From Nocardia jinanensis (GTDB lineage: Bacteria > Actinomycetota > Actinomycetes > Mycobacteriales > Mycobacteriaceae): DNA of 64,000 nt. The position numbers and the translations under genes were made by a program. Of the stretch, positions 39,841 to 48,389 are shown piece after piece. Where the stretch lies: the NCBI RefSeq assembly GCF_014645735.1, contig NZ_BMMH01000002.1, positions 496,001 to 560,000 of the forward strand, written 5' to 3'. Below the pieces are notes generated by a model. The model had not been told where the DNA came from. It did no database searches and saw only the letters and a program-made list of their open reading frames with translations. Positions within the stretch are counted from its first letter, which is position 1, and the number at the start of each line of letters is the position of its first letter.

Positions 39841-39907
39841 TTTCGACAGGGTGCGCCGCGCGGTCGGCGCCGCCACAGCCTCGGCTCGGACGCGAAGGGT
39901 GGTCACC

Positions 39908-40798
39908 ATGCTCGTGCAGGTTCAGGACAGCACCGACAGCGTTGCCGAACGGGCCCTGATCGATTGGCTCAGCGGCTGGGACGGCGCGGGCAGCCCGCAG
40001 GGGGTCGCGACGGTGAACTGCGGCCTGGTCCATCAGGACGTCGTCTACCATTTCGACGCCGTCGTCTGGACGCCGACCAGCTGTGTGGTCATCGATGTCG
40101 CGGGGCTGCGTTCCACCCACGGCGGCACCCTGCAGGTCCCGCTGACCGGCGACTGGACGCTCAACGGTGTCCGCGCCGAACTGGAGACCAGCGACAACCG
40201 TTCACCACTGGAACGTTCCCGCGAACACACCTTCGCGCTGCAGAACTGGCTCGCCGCGCGGGGGCTGGGGCAGCGCGCGGTGCACGGGGTCGCATTGATC
40301 GTGCCCCTGCAGAACGCACCGGTGCAGATCGAGCAGAAAGTGCACGACCCGAGTTTCGATGTGATCCTCGGCGACGACGGGAACCGGCTGCGGAACTACT
40401 TCGGTGTCCTCGCCGAACGGGAGTCGCACCGCTGGACCGTCAACGACGTCGCGGTGTCGTTCCGGGGTATGGGGATGCTGCCGTATCTCCCGGCGCCGCA
40501 GCGCCTGCTCGACGAAGGTTTCATCGGCCCCGTCGATGTCACCCTGTGGCACGGCGGGCCGGCTCAGGCCGAGGCCGAACAGTACGCGGAGGATCTCGCC
40601 GAGTACGAACGCGCGGCGGGGTCCCGGCGGTTGCGCTCCCCCTGGTACAGCCCGTGGCGGCTGTATCCGCGCGAGGTCGGCGATATCGACTTCGGCCGCG
40701 CCGTCATGCGCGCGGGGTTCGCGCTCGGGATGTTCGTCGCGATCGCCTGGATGCTGTGGTTCGTGATCACCGCCTTCCTCACCTACGGCCCGGGGTGA
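39908..40798 (+). CDS. NERD-domain-like membrane-anchored protein
   Basis: A 296-residue protein. The N-terminal 200 residues look like a NERD nuclease-related domain, with FDAVVWTPTSCVVIDVAGL at about residues 50-68 in place of the usual D...(E)xK; the catalytic lysine position is alanine, so nuclease activity is doubtful. A C-terminal hydrophobic segment (about 268-290, FALGMFVAIAWMLWFVITAF) anchors it in the membrane. The ATG at 39908 follows GAAGGG; GTG at 39899 is also possible. Its stop overlaps the next gene's GTG (GTGA). No clear function can be given. Confidence 0.65.
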   Translation: MLVQVQDSTDSVAERALIDWLSGWDGAGSPQGVATVNCGLVHQDVVYHFDAVVWTPTSCVVIDVAGLRSTHGGTLQVPLTGDWTLNGVRAELETSDNRSPLERSREHTFALQNWLAARGLGQRAVHGVALIVPLQNAPVQIEQKVHDPSFDVILGDDGNRLRNYFGVLAERESHRWTVNDVAVSFRGMGMLPYLPAPQRLLDEGFIGPVDVTLWHGGPAQAEAEQYAEDLAEYERAAGSRRLRSPWYSPWRLYPREVGDIDFGRAVMRAGFALGMFVAIAWMLWFVITAFLTYGPG

Positions 40799-41463
40799 GC
40801 CGGCCCACCGAAGCGACCGCCGGCGTAGCCGATGCACGGGGCCGGGGTCCCGAGCGCACCGCGGATCCCCTCATCAGCGCGGTCACCGCCGCCACCGGAG
40901 CCACCGTCGCCGCGACGATCCCCCTTTCCTTCCCGCCGGGCGGCGGGCCGACGGCATTCGATCTCGCTGTCGACCAACGGGTGGATCCGCGGCTGGATGC
41001 CCGGCCCTGGATCGCCGAGGTGCTGTCGCTGGCGACCGATACCGGGGTGGTGCTGGCGATCCTGTGCGGTGGCGTCGCGTGGTTCGCCTGGCAGCGCAGA
41101 TGGTGGGAGACCGCGACCATGGTGCTGGTGCCCGAGGCGGCGGTCGCGATCAATGCCTGGGCGCTGAAACCGTTCTGGTCCCGGCCTCTGTACGACTATT
41201 TCGCGTATCCGAGCGGCCATACAGTGCACCTGGTGGCCGTAGTGACCACGCTGGTGCTGCTCTTGCGTTCAGCCCGGGCCCGCACGGTGATCGTCGCGCT
41301 CACGGTCGCCGCCTGGTGCGGGGCCGGTATCGGGATGATCGCGCTCGATTACCACCTGACCACCGATATCGTCGGCGGCGCCGCGGCCGCCATCGCGCTG
41401 GCGATCGCCCTGTACTGGGTGGCCGTGTACATCGGGCGCGCGCTCGGGGCCCGTTCCGGCTGA
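40795..41463 (+). CDS. PAP2-family membrane phosphatase
   Basis: A 222-residue integral membrane protein of the phosphatidic-acid-phosphatase type 2 family with about six hydrophobic segments. Motif 1 is KPFWSRP, motif 2 is YPSGH, and motif 3 is represented by DYHLTTD with the catalytic His. The arginine usually found six residues before that His (SR-x5-H) is replaced by Met (GMIALDYH), which may lower or change activity. The GTG start at 40795 overlaps the NERD gene's stop by 4 bases. Substrates of the family include lipid pyrophosphates and phosphatidates. It ends 23 bases before the convergent acyl-CoA oxidase gene. Confidence 0.8.
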   Translation: MSRPTEATAGVADARGRGPERTADPLISAVTAATGATVAATIPLSFPPGGGPTAFDLAVDQRVDPRLDARPWIAEVLSLATDTGVVLAILCGGVAWFAWQRRWWETATMVLVPEAAVAINAWALKPFWSRPLYDYFAYPSGHTVHLVAVVTTLVLLLRSARARTVIVALTVAAWCGAGIGMIALDYHLTTDIVGGAAAAIALAIALYWVAVYIGRALGARSG

Positions 41464-41486
41464 CCGGCCCGGGCCCGCTACCGGGG

Positions 41487-43418
41487 CTACCGGCGCTCGT
41501 ACACGCTCGCGTCGTCCAGCATCGCGGCACCGAGCATGGACTCCGGAACTCCCAGCCCTTCGACCAGCGTGAGCGCATCCGGGCGGAGCCGGTCGACGAG
41601 TTCGTTCACTCCGCGACGGATCGCCTTGGCCCGTTCCACCGAGATGAACCGGTGCATGATGTACCAGGCCGAGTTCTCTTCCAGGATCGAGTACACGTAC
41701 AGATCGCAGACGGTCTCGGCGAGCCGGCGGGCCTCCTCGTCCTCGATATCGGAGATGCCCTCGATGAAGGCCTCGAGGATCAGCCGGTCGATATGAGCGG
41801 CACCGGCGGCGAGGATATGGTCCTGAGCGTTGTTGAACGCCTCGAACGGCTCGGTCTCCTCGGCACGCGCGCGCAACCGGTGCGCGGCCGTCCGGGTCAG
41901 GTAGTCCTCGCGGTCGGCGAAGAGCGCGAGCTGCGTATCGCGGCGACCGAGATCGCCTTCGTCGACCGTCTCGCCGCCGCGGTCACGCAGGGTCTGGATG
42001 AGCTGACGCACCCCGGAGCGTTTGCGCACCACATCGCCCGCCATGGTCGCGGCGAAGCGGACCCAGCCCAGCGCGTCCAGGTCTCGGACCTCGTCGGCGT
42101 AGGACGTCAGGATCTCCTTGGCGACCAGCTGGGTGAGCACCACATTGTCACCTTCGAAGGTGGTGAACACATCGGTATCGGCCTTCAGGGTGACCAGCCG
42201 GTTTTCCGTCAGGTACCCGGCACCACCACAGGCCTCGCGGCATTCCTGGATCGCGCGGGTGGCGTGCCGGGTCTGCGCCACTTTCAGGCCGGCGGCCCGC
42301 TTCTCCAGCGCCCGCTGGCCCCCGGCGGACAGATCCTGGCCGGTCTGCACCAGATGCATACGGCGGACCAGATCGTTCTGCGCGAACGACAGCGCATAGG
42401 AGTGCGCGAGCAGCGGCAGCAGCCGACGCTGATGCATCCGGTAATCCAGCAGCAGAGTTTCGGCGCCGTTGTCGGGATCGCCGAACTGACGGCGCTTCAG
42501 CGAGTACCGCAGCGCGATACTCAGACCGACCCGGGCGCCGGCCGCCGCCGCGCCGCCGACACTGACCCGGCCGCGCACGAGAGTGCCGAGGGTGGTGAAG
42601 AAACGGCGGCTGGGGTTTTCGATCTCGGAGCTGTAGGTGCCGTCCGGCGCGACATCGGCGTAGCGATTGAGCAGGTTCTCGCGCGGTATCCGCACCTGGT
42701 CGAAGACGATCCGGCCGTTGTCCACACCGGGCAGTCCCCCCTTGCGGCCGCAATCGGAGGTGGTGACGCCCGGGAGATCGTTGCCCTGGTCGTCGCGGAT
42801 CGGGACCAGCACGCAGTGCACCCCGTGCGCACCCGACGGGGTCCGCAGCTGTGCGAAGACAGCGGCCATCCGCGCGTGTTCGGCGGCACCGCCGATATAG
42901 TCCTTACGCGCCGAGGGTGTCGGCGTATGGATCACGAATTCCTCGGTGGCCGGATCGTAGGTCGCGGTGGTCTCCAGATTCGCGACATCGCTGCCGTGCC
43001 CGGATTCGGTCATCGCGAAACAGCCCAGCAGATCGAGTGAGATCAGCCGCTGGATGTGCTCGCGGTGCCGCTCGCTGCCCAGGTTCTCCACCGCACCACC
43101 GAACAAGCCCCACTGCACCCCGGATTTCACCCAGAGCGACAGGTCGGCATAGGCGAGCATCTCGAGTCCCACGACGGCCGCGCCGGGCTCACCGGTACCG
43201 CCGTGCTCCCGCCGGAACCCGCGTTCGGCGTAACCCAGTTTGGCCAGCGAACGCATCTGCTCCAGCACCCGGGCCCGCGCCTCGGGTAGATCGAGATCGG
43301 GGTCGCCGGTGTATTCCTGCCCCGCGAGCTGGGTGCGGGCCTGTTCCCGGACCTCGCCCCACGGCCCGTCCAGTGCCTGACGTAAACGCTGCGCTGTCGA
43401 AGTGCTGCCGGTGCTCAT
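41487..43418 (-). CDS. Acyl-CoA oxidase/dehydrogenase family protein
   Basis: A 643-residue acyl-CoA oxidase-type flavoprotein, longer than ordinary acyl-CoA dehydrogenases (about 390) because of the extra C-terminal domain. FAD-binding segments GCFAMTESGHGSDVANLET (about residues 133-151) and QECREACGGAGYLTENR (about 407-423) are present; the Glu of the latter region is the expected catalytic base area. It should carry out the first, FAD-dependent step of beta-oxidation of a medium, long or branched acyl-CoA. It is the only gene on its transcript and is divergent from thrE. Nearby choD and the KstD-like flavoprotein suggest lipid or sterol side-chain catabolism, but no KstR-type operator is seen in front of it. 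Confidence 0.9.
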   Translation of the reverse strand: MSTGSTSTAQRLRQALDGPWGEVREQARTQLAGQEYTGDPDLDLPEARARVLEQMRSLAKLGYAERGFRREHGGTGEPGAAVVGLEMLAYADLSLWVKSGVQWGLFGGAVENLGSERHREHIQRLISLDLLGCFAMTESGHGSDVANLETTATYDPATEEFVIHTPTPSARKDYIGGAAEHARMAAVFAQLRTPSGAHGVHCVLVPIRDDQGNDLPGVTTSDCGRKGGLPGVDNGRIVFDQVRIPRENLLNRYADVAPDGTYSSEIENPSRRFFTTLGTLVRGRVSVGGAAAAGARVGLSIALRYSLKRRQFGDPDNGAETLLLDYRMHQRRLLPLLAHSYALSFAQNDLVRRMHLVQTGQDLSAGGQRALEKRAAGLKVAQTRHATRAIQECREACGGAGYLTENRLVTLKADTDVFTTFEGDNVVLTQLVAKEILTSYADEVRDLDALGWVRFAATMAGDVVRKRSGVRQLIQTLRDRGGETVDEGDLGRRDTQLALFADREDYLTRTAAHRLRARAEETEPFEAFNNAQDHILAAGAAHIDRLILEAFIEGISDIEDEEARRLAETVCDLYVYSILEENSAWYIMHRFISVERAKAIRRGVNELVDRLRPDALTLVEGLGVPESMLGAAMLDDASVYERR

Positions 43419-43504
43419 ACTTCCGACCCTAATGGGCGCAGCTGGGCGAACCCATCACAAACCGCGCACCGCCGGAGCGAAGGTGGAGGTACGCCGAGGC
43501 GCCG

Positions 43505-43534
43505 GTGTAACGCAGAACACGTGGTGTGTAACGC
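43505..43534. promoter_or_regulatory. Direct repeats GTGTAACGC in divergent spacer
   Basis: The nonamer GTGTAACGC occurs at 43505-43513 and 43526-43534, 21 bases apart (two helical turns), flanking a CACGTG palindrome (43518-43523). It lies in the 282-base spacer between the acyl-CoA oxidase and thrE, closer to the oxidase. The rest of the spacer (43560-43690) is AT-richer and probably holds the thrE promoter. Confidence 0.45.
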
Positions 43535-43700
43535 CCCCGGAACCGGGTATGGCGCCTGTGGAGACGGCCCAGGTCAGCAGTGCGATCGGGAAGTTTTCTC
43601 CAATTGGCATGTCAAATAAACCGGTACGTAACAAACGTCACAATTTCGAAGTGCCTTTTGCGGTGGGCAAGAGGCCCCTCCGGCCACTACCTTCGCGGCT

Positions 43701-45752
43701 ATGGCTGCGCAAGGAACCCTGGAAGGAGCGACCTCCGAACCACCGATCACCCCGGACCCGTCCGGCTACGCCGACTCTCGGCGTAACCCCCTGCGCCTGC
43801 CCGTCCTCACCGGCGCCATCAGCAAATTGGTCGCCGACCGTCCCGCCACCGCCGATACGATCGTGTCCGCGCCGGCACCGCTGCAGCCCATCGATCTCTC
43901 CGATGACGCCGCGGTCGCCGAGGTGCTGGACCTGGCGGTGCGGATGGGTGAGGTTGTGCTGGCATCGGGTTCGGCGGTCACCGATACCGAGACCACCATG
44001 CGGTTCATCGCCGCCACCTACGGTCTGTCGGCCTGTGATGTCGAGGTCACCTACAACTCCATCCGCATTTATGTGCACCGCGGCACGCGGCTGCCGTCGG
44101 CGAGCTCGATGCGGGTCGTGCAGTACCGCTCGCTCGACTTCACCCGGCTCGCCGCGGTGGACCGGCTCACCCGCCGTATCCGCCGCGACGTCATACCGCC
44201 CGACGAGGCGCGCCGGGCCCTGGACGCCATCACCTCGGCGCCCCACCCGTACAAGCGGCGGACGGCAACCCTCGGCTGGTCGCTGATGGCGGCCGCGATC
44301 TCGCTGCTGCTCGGCGGCGGATTCCTGGTCGCGGCGCTCAGCTTCGTCACCACGGCAGTGATCGACCGGACCAACCGGATGCTCAACCGGCACGGGCTGC
44401 CGTTCTTCTTCCAGCATCTGGTGGGCGGGGCGATCGCCGCTGTCCCGGCAGTGGTCCTGGCCGCCTTCGCCGGACCGCTGGGGATCTCGGTCAGTCCGAC
44501 GCTGATCATCGCGGCCGGGATCACCGTGCTGCTCAGTGGGCTGAGCCTGGTGGGCTCGGTCCAGGACGCGATCACCGGGGCACCGATCACGGCGGCCGCG
44601 CGCATGCTCGAACTGCTGATGATGACCGGTGGGATCATCGCCGGGATCGCCCTCACCCTGCGTATCGGCGAAATGTTCGACGCCACCGTGCCTTTGGATC
44701 TCGACCCCGGGCACGGACTCACGAATCTGCCGGTGCAGGTGGTGGCCGGTGCCGCTGCGGCGACGACGTTCGCCCTGGCCTGCTACGCGGAGCGGCGTGC
44801 GCTGGCCGCCGCGGCGGCCAGCGGCGCGATGGGCACCATCTGCTACCTGATGGTGATCACGGCCGGCTTCGGGCCGGTCGTCGCCGCCGGTGCGGCCGCT
44901 ATCGCGGTCGGTCTCGTCGGTGGTCTGTTCGCCCGCCGTGCACTGACCCCACCGCTGGTCGTCGCACTCGCCGGTATCACCCCGCTGCTGCCCGGTCTGA
45001 GCATCTACCGGGGTCTGTACGGCCTACTCAACGATGAATTGGCGCGCGGCGCGAACCAGTTGCTGGCGGCCTTCGGTATCGGTTGCGCACTGGCCGGGGG
45101 TGTCACGCTCGGCGAATGGTTCGACCGGACGGTGCGCCGCCCACCGATCCTGCGCAAGTTCGGCACGCTGCGTCGTCCGGTGGTCAAGCGCAGGCGGCGG
45201 CCGACGGTGAACCTGGGCAAGATCCGGCCGACGGTGAACCTCGGCAAGCGGCGTCCCACCGTGAACCTAGGCAAGCGGATCGGCACGGTACCGGGACGGC
45301 ATCCGGTGCGGGTTCCCGTGCAACATTCCACTCCCACCACGGAAGCATCACGGGACTTGTCCCTCAGCCTGCCGGCGGCCGGGCAGTTGCCCCAGGTGCC
45401 CAAGCTCGCCGAACGTGGCACGTCCCCGGTCCCCGAGTTCGATCGCGGGATCTGGAGCCACGATCTGGAACCGGCGCCACTGGTTCCCCCCGTCGCACTC
45501 CCCGACGCGACGCCCGCGGCACTGACCGCCGACATGCTGGAAATGCCGGTACTGTCGGCCGATCCGCTGGGCCTGCCGGCCGAACCCCTGGGTGTCACCG
45601 AGGACACCTCGCCGACCCTGGCGATGCCGATCCTCGTTCCGGGGGCTCCGGTAGGACCCGGCACGGGCGATCCGGTGGGAGTCGGCGCAGCGGATGCACG
45701 GCTCGCGCCGACCGAACCGCTACCGGCCGCGTTGCACCCGGACGGCCGCTGA
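43701..45752 (+). CDS. thrE: ThrE-type threonine/serine exporter with long C-terminal tail
   Basis: A 683-residue membrane protein. The N-terminal DUF1212 domain (about residues 70-200) and the following ten or so membrane helices (about 190-470) form the ThrE threonine/serine exporter described in corynebacteria; TYNSIRIYVHRG and LLPGLSIYRGLYGLL are typical. Beyond residue 470 it carries an unusual cytosolic tail of about 200 residues. The tail has three perfect or near-perfect copies of RPTVNLGK(R/I) (residues 500-526), then a Pro- and Ala-rich stretch without recognisable domains. The ATG at 43701 has only a weak ribosome site. The tail is probably species-specific. Confidence 0.88.
   Translation: MAAQGTLEGATSEPPITPDPSGYADSRRNPLRLPVLTGAISKLVADRPATADTIVSAPAPLQPIDLSDDAAVAEVLDLAVRMGEVVLASGSAVTDTETTMRFIAATYGLSACDVEVTYNSIRIYVHRGTRLPSASSMRVVQYRSLDFTRLAAVDRLTRRIRRDVIPPDEARRALDAITSAPHPYKRRTATLGWSLMAAAISLLLGGGFLVAALSFVTTAVIDRTNRMLNRHGLPFFFQHLVGGAIAAVPAVVLAAFAGPLGISVSPTLIIAAGITVLLSGLSLVGSVQDAITGAPITAAARMLELLMMTGGIIAGIALTLRIGEMFDATVPLDLDPGHGLTNLPVQVVAGAAAATTFALACYAERRALAAAAASGAMGTICYLMVITAGFGPVVAAGAAAIAVGLVGGLFARRALTPPLVVALAGITPLLPGLSIYRGLYGLLNDELARGANQLLAAFGIGCALAGGVTLGEWFDRTVRRPPILRKFGTLRRPVVKRRRRPTVNLGKIRPTVNLGKRRPTVNLGKRIGTVPGRHPVRVPVQHSTPTTEASRDLSLSLPAAGQLPQVPKLAERGTSPVPEFDRGIWSHDLEPAPLVPPVALPDATPAALTADMLEMPVLSADPLGLPAEPLGVTEDTSPTLAMPILVPGAPVGPGTGDPVGVGAADARLAPTEPLPAALHPDGR
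45198..45278 (+). repeat. 27-bp tandem repeat inside thrE
   Basis: Three in-frame 27-bp units encode RPTVNLGK plus I or R. Third-position changes between units (CTG, CTC, CTA for Leu; CCG, CCC for Pro) show that the amino acid pattern has been kept longer than the DNA. Confidence 0.85.
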
Positions 45753-45804
45753 CGGAGAAACCCTGACCGGGCTCCGGACCCGGTATCGTCGGGTTGTCTA
45801 CCGC

Positions 45805-45871
45805 CCGGTCGCGTGGTGTGCACTCGCACCGCGCGACCGGCGCAATCGGCCCGGGTGAGGTGCCCGGGCCG
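45805..45871 (+). terminator. Two hairpins before heme oxygenase (terminator and/or leader)
   Basis: The first hairpin is CCGGTCGCGTGGTG pairing with CACCGCGCGACCGG (45805-45840, 14 bp with one wobble). The second is CGGCCCGGG-N7-CCCGGGCCG (45847-45871). The first is probably the thrE terminator. The second ends just before the AGGAAGG ribosome site of the heme oxygenase and could affect its translation. Confidence 0.55.
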
Positions 45872-45893
45872 CATCCGCAGGAAGGTGCACTCG

Positions 45894-46580
45894 ATGCCGG
45901 ACACTTTCGACACCACCGAGCCGGCCGTGTCCTCGTTCTCCACTCGCATCCGGGAGGCCACCGCCCGCGAGCACGAGGAAGCGGAGAACTCGACCTTCAT
46001 CACCGAGATGCTGGACGGATCGCTCGGTATCGACTCCTACCGCCGCTACACCGGGCAACTCTGGTTCATCTACCGGGCGCTGGAGGCGAATGCCGAAGCG
46101 CTCGCCGCCGACCCGGTGGCCGGCCCGTTCATCAAACCGGAACTGGCGCGCACCGCGGAACTGGAACGGGACCTCGCGCATCTGGCCGGACCCGGCTGGC
46201 GCGACGAACTGGCCCCGCTGCCCGCGACGGCCGCCTACGCCGCGCGGATCGAGGAATGCGCCCGGGCCTGGCCGGGCGGCTATATCGCCCACCACTACAC
46301 CCGCTACCTCGGCGACCTCTCCGGCGGGCAGGTGATCCGCGGCAATGCCGAGAAACTCTGGGATCTACCCCATCGCGGCGACGGTGTGCGGTTCTACGTA
46401 TTCGAAGACATCGGTAATCCCGCGGCGTTCAAACGCGAGTACCGGGCCCTGCTCGACCGGATCGGCGTGGACGAACTGGAGCAGCGCCGCATCCTCGACG
46501 AGGGCAAACGCGCCTTCGTGCTCAACCGCGCGGTGTTCACCGAACTGGCTGCCGAGTTTCCGGCTCGGCGCCCTTCCTGA
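45894..46580 (+). CDS. Heme oxygenase (biliverdin-producing type)
   Basis: A 228-residue heme oxygenase of the HO-1/HmuO family, which opens heme with O2 to release iron, CO and biliverdin. The proximal heme ligand is His27 in TAREHEEAENSTF. The distal-helix motif YTRYLGDLSGGQVI (about residues 137-150) is complete. It differs from the MhuD type of M. tuberculosis and matches corynebacterial HmuO. The ATG at 45894 is used; a GTG three codons upstream is in frame. No iron box is visible in its leader, but two hairpins are. It precedes the flavoprotein gene at 46649 by 68 bases and may be co-transcribed. Confidence 0.95.
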   Translation: MPDTFDTTEPAVSSFSTRIREATAREHEEAENSTFITEMLDGSLGIDSYRRYTGQLWFIYRALEANAEALAADPVAGPFIKPELARTAELERDLAHLAGPGWRDELAPLPATAAYAARIEECARAWPGGYIAHHYTRYLGDLSGGQVIRGNAEKLWDLPHRGDGVRFYVFEDIGNPAAFKREYRALLDRIGVDELEQRRILDEGKRAFVLNRAVFTELAAEFPARRPS

Positions 46581-46648
46581 TCGGCGACCGACCGACCTGG
46601 TCATCTGATACATTCCGGCCCGTAGCGACCGTGAGCGAAGGGTGAACC

Positions 46649-48349
46649 GTGTCCGAAACCTCTGCCGCCGGCCCGGTATCGGCCGACGAGAACCCGGTGA
46701 TCGTGGTCGGGGCCGGGCTGGCCGGTCTCGTCGCCACCTATGAACTGACCAAGGCCGGACACCGGGTCCTCGTCCTCGATCAGGAGAATCGCAACAATCT
46801 GGGCGGTCAGGCGTTCTGGTCACTGGGCGGGCTCTTCTTCGTGGACAGCCCCGAGCAGCGGCGCCTCGGTATCAAGGACTCCTACGAACTGGCGCTGCAG
46901 GATTGGCTGGGTTCGGCCGGGTTCGACCGCGACGACGAGGACCACTGGGCCCGGCAGTGGGCCGAGGCCTACGTCCGGTTCGCCGCCACCGAGAAGCGCG
47001 GCTATCTGTACAACCTCGGTCTGCGAGTGACCCCGCTGGTCGGCTGGGCCGAACGCGGCGGCGCCCTCGCCGACGGCCACGGGAACTCGGTGCCGCGGTT
47101 CCATATCTCCTGGGGCACGGGTCCGGGGATACTCGAGGTGTTCCTGAATCCTGTTCTCGAAGCCGAACGCGAGGGCCTGGTGCGCTTCGCGTTCCGTCAC
47201 CGGGTGGACGAACTGCGCGTCCACGACGGCGCGGTCACCGGCGTGCGCGGCAGTGTGCTCGAACCGACCGAACTCGCTCGCGGTGTCGCGTCCTCGCGCA
47301 CAGTGGTGGGCGATTTCGACTTCCACGCCCGCGCCGTACTGGTCACCTCCGGCGGGATCGGGCACAACCACGACCTCATCCGGCAGAACTGGCCGGTGGA
47401 TCGGCTCGGTCCCGCGCCGCGCACCATGATCTCGGGGGTGCCCGCCCATGTGGACGGGCGGATGCTCGGTATCTCCGAATCGGCCGGCGCCGCCCTGGTG
47501 AACCGAGACCGCATGTGGCACTACACCGAGGGCATCAACAACTGGGACCCGATCTGGCCCGATCACGCCATCCGGATCATTCCCGGTCCCTCGTCGCTGT
47601 GGTTCGACGCGAACGGCAAGCGGCTCCCCGCACCGTGTTTCCCCGGCTTCGACACCAATACGACTATGAAGGCGATCCTGGCGACCGGCCACGACTATTC
47701 GTGGTTCGTGCTGACCCAGTCGATCATCGAGAAGGAGTTCGCGCTCTCCGGGTCCGAGCAGAACCCCGATATCACCAGCAAGGACCGACTCACCACGGTG
47801 CGCAGCCGGTTCACCAAGGGCGCGCCGCAACCGGTCGAGGCGTTCAAGGAACACGGCGTCGATTTCGTGGTGGCCGATACGCTGCGCGAACTCGTCGACG
47901 GGATGAACGCGCTGGCCCGCGGCCCGCAGCTGGACTACGCCGCGATGGAGAAGCAGATCGTGGCCCGCGATCGCGAGATCACCAACAAGTTCACCAAGGA
48001 CGCGCAGGTGTCGGCGATCCACAACGCGCGCACCTTCTTCGGGGATCGGACCGCCCGGGTCGCGAAACCGCATCGGATCCTGGATCCGGCCGCCGGGCCA
48101 CTCATCGCTGTGCGGCTCAATATCCTGACCCGCAAAACCCTGGGCGGGTTGCAGACCGATCTCGATTCGCGAGTGATGCGGCCCGACGGCACCCCGCTGC
48201 CCGGGCTCTACGCCGCCGGTGAGGTCGCCGGATTCGGCGGCGGCGGTGTACACGGATACAACGCCCTGGAGGGCACGTTCCTGGGCGGTTGCATCTTCTC
48301 CGGCCGGACCGCCGGCCGCGCGCTGGCCACATCGCTCGACCGCGCATGA
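46649..48349 (+). CDS. FAD-binding dehydrogenase, KstD/fumarate-reductase-like
   Basis: A 566-residue flavoprotein of the succinate dehydrogenase/fumarate reductase/3-ketosteroid dehydrogenase superfamily, like M. tuberculosis Rv0785. The FAD motif IVVGAGLAGLVA spans residues 18-29, and the C-terminal FAD contact is LYAAGEVAGFGGGGVHGYNALEGTFLGG. Between them are the family landmarks RFHISWGTG and the cap domain. It is annotated variously as FAD-binding dehydrogenase or KstD-like; the substrate is not determined. The GTG start is at 46649. A convergent IclR regulator gene follows, separated by a hairpin terminator. Confidence 0.85.
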   Translation: MSETSAAGPVSADENPVIVVGAGLAGLVATYELTKAGHRVLVLDQENRNNLGGQAFWSLGGLFFVDSPEQRRLGIKDSYELALQDWLGSAGFDRDDEDHWARQWAEAYVRFAATEKRGYLYNLGLRVTPLVGWAERGGALADGHGNSVPRFHISWGTGPGILEVFLNPVLEAEREGLVRFAFRHRVDELRVHDGAVTGVRGSVLEPTELARGVASSRTVVGDFDFHARAVLVTSGGIGHNHDLIRQNWPVDRLGPAPRTMISGVPAHVDGRMLGISESAGAALVNRDRMWHYTEGINNWDPIWPDHAIRIIPGPSSLWFDANGKRLPAPCFPGFDTNTTMKAILATGHDYSWFVLTQSIIEKEFALSGSEQNPDITSKDRLTTVRSRFTKGAPQPVEAFKEHGVDFVVADTLRELVDGMNALARGPQLDYAAMEKQIVARDREITNKFTKDAQVSAIHNARTFFGDRTARVAKPHRILDPAAGPLIAVRLNILTRKTLGGLQTDLDSRVMRPDGTPLPGLYAAGEVAGFGGGGVHGYNALEGTFLGGCIFSGRTAGRALATSLDRA

Positions 48350-48355
48350 TCCGCG

Positions 48356-48387
48356 GAGCCGGGCGCCCGCGATCGGGTGCCCGGCTC
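48356..48387. terminator. Bidirectional terminator
   Basis: GAGCCGGGCGCCC pairs with GGGTGCCCGGCTC (13 bp, one wobble) with a 6-base loop, in the 40-base gap between convergent genes. Confidence 0.8.
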
Positions 48388-48389
48388 GC

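Noticed and set aside
41064..43040. 658-codon rightward open frame opposite the acyl-CoA oxidase
   Set aside because: It lies antisense to a clear acyl-CoA oxidase gene, and its product is His/Gln/Arg-rich with no fold; a typical high-GC shadow frame.
43511..43526. KstR site near CAGAACACGTGG before the acyl-CoA oxidase
   Set aside because: Only the left half fits; the GTT half and flanking T/A are missing, so it fails the 14-base pattern.
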